NCBI GenBank assembly: GCA_000402295.1
Contig: AQRW01000162.1
Location: 1-27,767, forward strand
Direction: 5' to 3'
DNA: 27,767 bases
Source: Candidatus Aerophobus profundus SCGC AAA252-L23
GTDB taxonomy: Bacteria; Aerophobota; Aerophobia; Aerophobales; Aerophobaceae
Below the pieces are notes generated by a model that was not told the DNA's origin, searched no databases, and saw only the letters and a list, made by a program, of their open reading frames with translations. The number at the start of each line of letters is the position of its first letter. The first letter of the stretch is position 1. Of this stretch, positions 23,231 to 27,767 are shown in pieces. The position numbers and the translations under genes are program-made.

Positions 23231-24094
23231 CTAAGCTCCTTCTCGAAATAGTCTAAGAAGCTGCACTGCCGTAGCCGGGTGCAGTTTCTCTGCCAAATAC
23301 ATGAATGATGGGACGGCGCAACCACATTGGTAGCAATCAACATCTGAACCAAGCACGCACGGTCTTTTGACTTGGCCCCGGGAATCCAAAGCTACCAGAC
23401 AACTTGCTGGACAGTTATCGGCCCAGGGTGTCTCGGCACACAATTTTAGTTGCCGCTCACTATTCAGGATATAATTTCCAAACTTACGCTTCAAGGATCT
23501 CAGATTCTTGCCTACAATTCTTCTCTCACTAGGAGTAAGATACAGATCATCTCTCTTTTTCTTGTTCGGGGTAGAGAAACTGAAAATCACTCCCCGTGCC
23601 TTGCCTCGCCAGAAAGAAAGTGTTTCCTCCAGGACAGGGCCGGAACAATTTAGTTTAGTAATGTTGAAGTGAATATAGTGGTTCTCTCTCATGTTTTGCT
23701 GAAGTTCGTTCCATCCGCCACCCCGCAGGCTGAGATGGGTTCTTTTATTTCCATCGACAGACACAAATATGGTCGTTTTCGGTAAGTGAGGAACAGGCAG
23801 GGTGCCGTTAGTTGCAATCCAATTCCATCGGAAGCAGTGAACTAGTTTTCTGATGGCCTCAACTCTTAACATAGGCTCTCCACCAGTCCAGGCACAGAGA
23901 AGGCGCTCCTGCCGCGGATAACTGAGAATAATTCTTTCCCATTCCTGAATCGGCAGGTCATTCTTTTTCTCGTACCATTTCATGTAGCAGGGAGAACATT
24001 TCAAATTGCAGCGATTAGTGATATCAATACTGAAGCCGATAGTCTTTCTCTTTCTTATTCTGTACCAGATTCTTATCAAATCAGTTGGATGCAC
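23231..24094 (-). CDS. Radical SAM protein with SPASM/twitch-like C-terminus
   Basis: 287-residue radical SAM enzyme with CNLKCSPC (C29, C33, C36) and the SAM-contacting GGEP in CAWTGGEPM. The C-terminal region has a cysteine cluster (KLC, DNCPASC, PCVLGSDVDCYQCGC) that could bind one or two auxiliary Fe-S clusters, as in SPASM/twitch-domain enzymes. It begins with GTG, supported by GGAG six bases upstream. The substrate is not identified. Its tight coupling to the B12-dependent gene downstream (two bases between stop and start) suggests consecutive steps on the same molecule. Confidence 0.75.
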   Translation of the reverse strand: MHPTDLIRIWYRIRKRKTIGFSIDITNRCNLKCSPCYMKWYEKKNDLPIQEWERIILSYPRQERLLCAWTGGEPMLRVEAIRKLVHCFRWNWIATNGTLPVPHLPKTTIFVSVDGNKRTHLSLRGGGWNELQQNMRENHYIHFNITKLNCSGPVLEETLSFWRGKARGVIFSFSTPNKKKRDDLYLTPSERRIVGKNLRSLKRKFGNYILNSERQLKLCAETPWADNCPASCLVALDSRGQVKRPCVLGSDVDCYQCGCAVPSFMYLAEKLHPATAVQLLRLFREGA

Positions 24095-24132
24095 TTTTCA
24101 CTCCGATCTTTCTTTCCTGGGTAATGTTTCAA

Positions 24133-25173
24133 TTAATACTGCCAAATTTGCTCTCTTATTGAGAGGACATCTTCTTTCGTAGGTCCAAATGGGTAATTCC
24201 TTATCTGAGGACCCGGCGCGCAGTTAGCATAGGGTCGGTTGCAGGCCATCCTCCCCTTGCCATCGGGACAGCCACTGGTAAGGAAAGGCTTGCCGGAATT
24301 TATGACCTGACTCAACTCATCATCGGGGATAGCAAAAGATGTGATTCTGTCCCACTCATCAAAACTAAAAGTACCGATTTTGACCTTTTCCTCTTCAATG
24401 AGAAATCGTCCCAGTTGTATTCGCCGATACTGGCCCAAAGGCGGAGGAACATGGTTCGCCATTTGCGAGTCTTTTTCAGGAAAGAAAGAGAAAAGATGCG
24501 TATTCGCTCCCCCGTCGAAAATATGCTGAATCAAATGCAGCATCTCCTTTTCCGTTTCTCCCATCCCCACAATGAGGTGAACCCCGACTCGATACTTCCC
24601 GAATATCTCTATCGCCTGATCAATTGTCTGCCAGTAAGTATCCCACCGGTGAGGCCCTCGAACATCTTTGCCCCGGTATTTCTCAAAAAGTACGGGATTG
24701 GCGCAGTCAACCGCGATGCCCACTCTATCGGCACCATTTCGTTTCAGTTGCAGCAGATGGTTCTCCTTGGTAACTGTGGGACTGATGAGCACCGAGATGG
24801 GAATATCTACTTTTTTTCTAATTAACTTGATGATCTCCAGGGTATCCTGAGATGCACAGGGGATGGTTATCATAGAAATGCAGATTCTTCTTGTCCTCTG
24901 CTGGGATTGCTCAATTCTTTCAATTACTTTGCTTGTTTCATAGACTGGCCACTCTACCCGAATGAAACTCTTGTTATCGTATTGGCCTCTCCGTTCCTTA
25001 GCCAGACCACAATAGGCACAATTTGCCGCACAACCCTTTTGGTAGGTAAGCAGGAGGTTGACACAAAAAGAGCAGGCATTACGATAGAAAAGGCCATTCC
25101 GGAATTCAAGAGTCATGGCCGCGGCCAGGCTCATACGTAGATACTGAGGACTATCGGTAGTGGTTTTATTCAT
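24133..25173 (-). CDS. Radical SAM protein resembling LipS-type lipoyl synthase
   Basis: 346-residue radical SAM enzyme with CAANCAYC (C48, C52, C55) close after a second pair CSFC (C34, C37). Its C-terminal Cys set TSGC-x8-CNRPYANC (C302, C311, C318) looks like an auxiliary cluster that could donate sulfur. The sequence order and the CNRPY...RNYP ending resemble biotin-synthase-related LipS1/LipS2 proteins, which make the lipoyl group in organisms without LipA. The start at 25173 is chosen because it overlaps the lipoate ligase stop as ATGA. An earlier in-frame ATG would overlap by 73 bases. Direct coupling to a lipoate ligase supports a lipoate role. Confidence 0.72.
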   Translation of the reverse strand: MNKTTTDSPQYLRMSLAAAMTLEFRNGLFYRNACSFCVNLLLTYQKGCAANCAYCGLAKERRGQYDNKSFIRVEWPVYETSKVIERIEQSQQRTRRICISMITIPCASQDTLEIIKLIRKKVDIPISVLISPTVTKENHLLQLKRNGADRVGIAVDCANPVLFEKYRGKDVRGPHRWDTYWQTIDQAIEIFGKYRVGVHLIVGMGETEKEMLHLIQHIFDGGANTHLFSFFPEKDSQMANHVPPPLGQYRRIQLGRFLIEEEKVKIGTFSFDEWDRITSFAIPDDELSQVINSGKPFLTSGCPDGKGRMACNRPYANCAPGPQIRNYPFGPTKEDVLSIREQIWQY

Positions 25174-26282
25174 AACCTGTACCTTTCTTGGTTCCTTGAG
25201 GGGACGGGATTCAACCCACTGGTAGGCTCGATCAGTCTGCAATTTTCTTTAGCCTCCATTATGGTTGTTACCAGTGATTCCACCTCCAGGGAAGAGATAC
25301 CTTCTCTGGGGATGAGCCGGCTCACTATATCTGTAACTCTATCCCTTTCCGCCCCCTTCCATTTAAGAGCACTTTCAATCTTCCTAACCAGCTCCGAAGG
25401 AGAGAAGAAATCACCGGTGACAAGGATATCTTCGATGACATTACCGGAAAGAATAAGATAAATCTGCAATAGTCCACCAGGGGTTTTTCTGGAGGCCTGA
25501 CCCATTTTTTTCTGAGGACTCCTTACCGCAAACAACCACTGGGGAGTGCTGTACCGTTCTCTGATGAGCTTCTCTGTTTTTTGCTGCTCCCAGGAGGTCA
25601 ATTGACCCGGTAAGAATTCGAGGCCAAATTTTTGCTCAAACGACTCCCGAATAGAGTCCATGAGCGCCTCGATGGCAACTGATTCTCCCAGTTCTTTCCG
25701 GATGGTGGTCAAACGCTGGCTGAAGCAGCTTATCCCCTTGTCAGCAATTTTCCGGCTGGGGAGATTCAGAAGCTCGAGCATCAAGGAGATGTCAAAATCA
25801 GCCAGTAGGCTGCTGTGAAACAGTAGAACATCATTATCCTCCACCGAGGCGGCAATTCCCGCTATTTTTTTACCGGCTACTTGAATGTCATTCTTGGGTC
25901 GAAATTCCGCCTGGATCCCTAACCTTCTCAAGGCCTTGATGAAAACAGCAGCGAAAAGACGGAAAATCCCTGAAATTGATCTTGGTAGGTCGAGATCGTC
26001 CAAGGAAACAACCAAGGCCAAGGCCAGTTGATGTGGTCCCATGAGAACGGTACCACCTCCAGTGATCCTACGATTATAGGTAATTCCCAGCTGGTGGCAC
26101 CGGTGGACATTCACTGATTGCTTGAGATTCTGGTATCTTCCCACAATCACCGAGGGACAAAAAGTATAGAGATGAAGGACCGGTCGAGGGTTTATGTGAG
26201 CCACCGAATGGACCAGGGCCTCGTCCACCGCCAGACCATAAGGAGCAGCAACATTCTTGTCAACAATACATCTCCACCTCAA
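25170..26282 (-). CDS. Lipoate-protein ligase (LplA family)
   Basis: 370-residue ligase. The family blocks are RRITGGGTVLMGPHQLAL (lipoyl-AMP binding loop) and KNDIQVAGKKIAGIAAS with the catalytic-type lysine. It attaches lipoate or octanoate to a lysine of a carrier protein using ATP. The C-terminal about 120 residues (PGGLLQIYLILSGNVIEDILVTGDFF) match the accessory LplB-type domain fused to some ligases. The TTG at 26282 is the likely start: GGGAGG lies six bases upstream and the codon overlaps the previous stop as TTGA; a GTG at 26297 has no such site. It is cotranscribed with LipS-like radical SAM genes. Confidence 0.85.
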   Translation of the reverse strand: MRWRCIVDKNVAAPYGLAVDEALVHSVAHINPRPVLHLYTFCPSVIVGRYQNLKQSVNVHRCHQLGITYNRRITGGGTVLMGPHQLALALVVSLDDLDLPRSISGIFRLFAAVFIKALRRLGIQAEFRPKNDIQVAGKKIAGIAASVEDNDVLLFHSSLLADFDISLMLELLNLPSRKIADKGISCFSQRLTTIRKELGESVAIEALMDSIRESFEQKFGLEFLPGQLTSWEQQKTEKLIRERYSTPQWLFAVRSPQKKMGQASRKTPGGLLQIYLILSGNVIEDILVTGDFFSPSELVRKIESALKWKGAERDRVTDIVSRLIPREGISSLEVESLVTTIMEAKENCRLIEPTSGLNPVPSRNQERYRL

Positions 26283-27127
26283 GGGTTGCCTCCCCACGTT
26301 TTCAGTCGATAAGTGAAGGGGGACTGAGAAATAGAAGTCCAGATCCTCTCCACCGCGCTCTTACTGCCGGACATAATTACCAGCACTCCGAGATGATTGA
26401 AAAGGGCCAGAAACATGCCCTCGGTTTTCTCAGAATATGCCTGCTGAATAGTGGCCAAGTTGCTTTTCAGGGTAAAAATCCTTAATCGATGGTGATCAAC
26501 CGGTATCTCATCTTCCAGGAATCTCTTGGACCATATGCCATTTTGCAACTCTCCCTTTCCTCTTACGGCAAATCTGTCCGGATAGGTGGTGAGAATACCG
26601 GATCTTCTCAAGCCGAGTATCTGAGCGGCAAAATTGTTGAGATAGAGAACATTAGTAGCCAGAGAAGGGATTTGAATCTGAGAAACATCTTCCGGGGAAT
26701 AGTAAACCTTTACCGGTTGTCGTGGGCGGACAGGAAGGGTTATCTCGCTGACGGCACCGAATTCCTTAATCGATAGGGGATGGAGTGGTCCTTCAAGAAT
26801 TCGGAAAAGTGGATAACCTACGTTGTATAAAGTCAGACAATCGAGCCCGTAGGTGAAGGATTCATCAAATAGGGAGCTCTTGAGTTTGAAGACTTTTCCA
26901 GCAAAAGAGCCCTCACGCAATGAATTGTAACCCAGGCCTCCTTCAGCTATGAAACGGGAAAGTGGCTTCTTGGCTGAAAGTGGTTCCACCACCAGCTCTT
27001 TTCCCTCAATTTGGGCATAAACGTCGGACAGACAAATCTCCCCCCTTACCTTAATGACGTTCTCCTCCAATCTCTCTATTCTCTCCATTACTCTACACCT
27101 CTTTAAGGGCGATAGTTTAGTTTTCAT
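26279..27127 (-). CDS. Unrecognised 282-residue conserved-looking protein
   Basis: I do not recognise a domain. The protein looks soluble, with no clear signal peptide, long hydrophobic segment or cysteine cluster (Cys are rare: positions near the start and in LDCLTLYN). It has many short hydrophobic strands (VKVYYSPEDVSQIQIP, GVLVIMSGSKSAVERIW), which suggests an alpha/beta fold. It sits between an HdrB-like gene and lipoate ligase with overlapping or almost touching ends, so its function is probably tied to them. The sHdr sulfur-oxidation operons also contain an uncharacterised protein among Hdr-like genes; whether this is its relative is not known to me. Met14 (27088) is an alternative start. 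Confidence 0.6.
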   Translation of the reverse strand: MKTKLSPLKRCRVMERIERLEENVIKVRGEICLSDVYAQIEGKELVVEPLSAKKPLSRFIAEGGLGYNSLREGSFAGKVFKLKSSLFDESFTYGLDCLTLYNVGYPLFRILEGPLHPLSIKEFGAVSEITLPVRPRQPVKVYYSPEDVSQIQIPSLATNVLYLNNFAAQILGLRRSGILTTYPDRFAVRGKGELQNGIWSKRFLEDEIPVDHHRLRIFTLKSNLATIQQAYSEKTEGMFLALFNHLGVLVIMSGSKSAVERIWTSISQSPFTYRLKTWGGNP

Positions 27128-27128
27128 G

Positions 27129-27767
27129 TTATCTTTTCATCAATCGGGGCAGCAGGGTGTGAATATCCTGCACTTCTATTGATGCACCTTCTAGCTTTAC
27201 TCCTTCTTTTAGATTAATGAAGCACATCGGACAAGCGGTAACGATGGCTTGTATTCCTTTTTCCACCGCTTCCCTGACCTTCTGGGCCGCGATCCTGTGG
27301 GAAAGATCAGGATAGCCGGCGGCCAGGGGACCGCCACAGCAGATTGCCTCTTGCCTACAATAGTCAAATTCGAACAGTTCTACTCCGGGAATGAATTGTA
27401 GGATCTCCCGGGGTTCCTCGTAAACCCCACTGTACCTTCCCAGATCGCAGCCGTCATGATAGATGATCCTTTTCTTGAGCTCACCTTCGAACTTAATGGT
27501 TCCCTCTTTTACAAGGTCAGCCAGCAGTTGGGTGGCATGCACGACCTTGACTTCATCCGGACAATGCTCTCTGAGAGTCTTAAGACATCCGGGGCAGGAA
27601 GTGAATATTCTGGTAACTCCCAACTCCTTGAACTTGGCCAGATTGGAGTTCATCAGCTTCCTGGCTCTTGATTCTTCGCCCATTCTCATCAAAGGGTCAC
27701 CGCAACAATATTCCTCACCACCCAGAACGGTGAAATCAAAATTCACTTTGTCCAGGATCATCATCAG
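27129..27767 (-). CDS. HdrB/HdrD-like protein with two CCG domains (partial)
   Basis: Incomplete at its N-terminus: the frame is open to the window edge and the family sequence starts upstream. Two cysteine-rich CCG motifs are visible: EYCCGDP with TSCPGCLKT in the first, and HDGCDLGR, AICCGGPL and ACPMCF in the second. In HdrB and HdrD these ligate noncubane [4Fe-4S] clusters at the site of disulfide or thiol chemistry. GlpC, LutA and sHdrB carry the same domain, so the exact role is open. The stop is one base before the next gene. Coupling to lipoate ligase and radical SAM genes recalls the sHdr-LbpA sulfur-oxidation systems. Confidence 0.8.
   Translation of the reverse strand: MMMILDKVNFDFTVLGGEEYCCGDPLMRMGEESRARKLMNSNLAKFKELGVTRIFTSCPGCLKTLREHCPDEVKVVHATQLLADLVKEGTIKFEGELKKRIIYHDGCDLGRYSGVYEEPREILQFIPGVELFEFDYCRQEAICCGGPLAAGYPDLSHRIAAQKVREAVEKGIQAIVTACPMCFINLKEGVKLEGASIEVQDIHTLLPRLMKR

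Noticed and set aside
25174..25242. Upstream start for the LipS-like radical SAM protein
   Set aside because: It would overlap the ligase gene by 73 bases; the ATG at 25173 forms a typical ATGA overlap.

Overview
The window looks like a piece of an anaerobic bacterium's chromosome, probably from an uncultivated lineage. Bacterial traits are sigma-70-type promoters (TTGACA-N16-TATAAT), Rrf2- and CsoR-family regulators, TatA/TatC and a bacterial-type polyprenyl synthetase. The phylum cannot be read from the sequence alone. No rRNA, tRNA or CRISPR array was seen.

Region 1 (about 274-11046, + strand, AT-rich) is one tightly overlapping operon of 13 genes. Its order matches the Mbx/Mbs type of respiratory complex: MrpE, MrpF, MrpG, MbhD-like, MbhE/MrpB-like, MrpC, two MrpD/NuoL-type antiporter subunits, NuoH, NuoB, NuoC, NuoD and NuoI. 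The NuoD-like subunit lacks the NiFe-ligating cysteines of hydrogenases and also the usual quinone-site residues. The last gene fuses a NuoI-like 2[4Fe-4S] domain to a complete GltD/NfnB-type flavoprotein with FAD and NAD(P) sites. The best reading is an ion-pumping ferredoxin:NAD(P)H oxidoreductase. A palindromic repeat sits inside the operon between the NuoH and NuoB genes.

Region 2 (about 11151-14745) handles sulfur. A CstR-like repressor gene and an Rrf2 regulator gene are divergently transcribed from a shared region with two good promoters. They are followed by cysK, a ThiS/MoaD-type sulfur carrier, a truncated thi4, and a homocysteine-biosynthesis (HcyBio/DUF39) gene. cysK and hcyBio carry one-base homopolymer frameshifts, and thi4 and hcyBio are joined by what looks like a deletion.

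Region 3 (about 14892-19380, - strand) holds fdhD, mobB, a membrane histidine kinase, a receiver-only response regulator, tatC and tatA. This fits maturation and export of a molybdenum or tungsten oxidoreductase such as formate dehydrogenase, encoded elsewhere.

Region 4 (about 19495-27767, - strand) is the most unusual part. Reading in the direction of transcription it holds a partial HdrB/HdrD-like CCG-domain protein, an unrecognised 282-residue protein, a lipoate-protein ligase, a radical SAM protein resembling LipS-type lipoyl synthases, a SPASM/twitch-like radical SAM protein, a B12-binding radical SAM protein, another compact radical SAM protein and a polyprenyl diphosphate synthase. Most of these genes overlap or nearly touch. 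The arrangement suggests lipoate assembly for a heterodisulfide-reductase-like sulfur pathway, plus an unassigned radical modification that may act on an isoprenoid.
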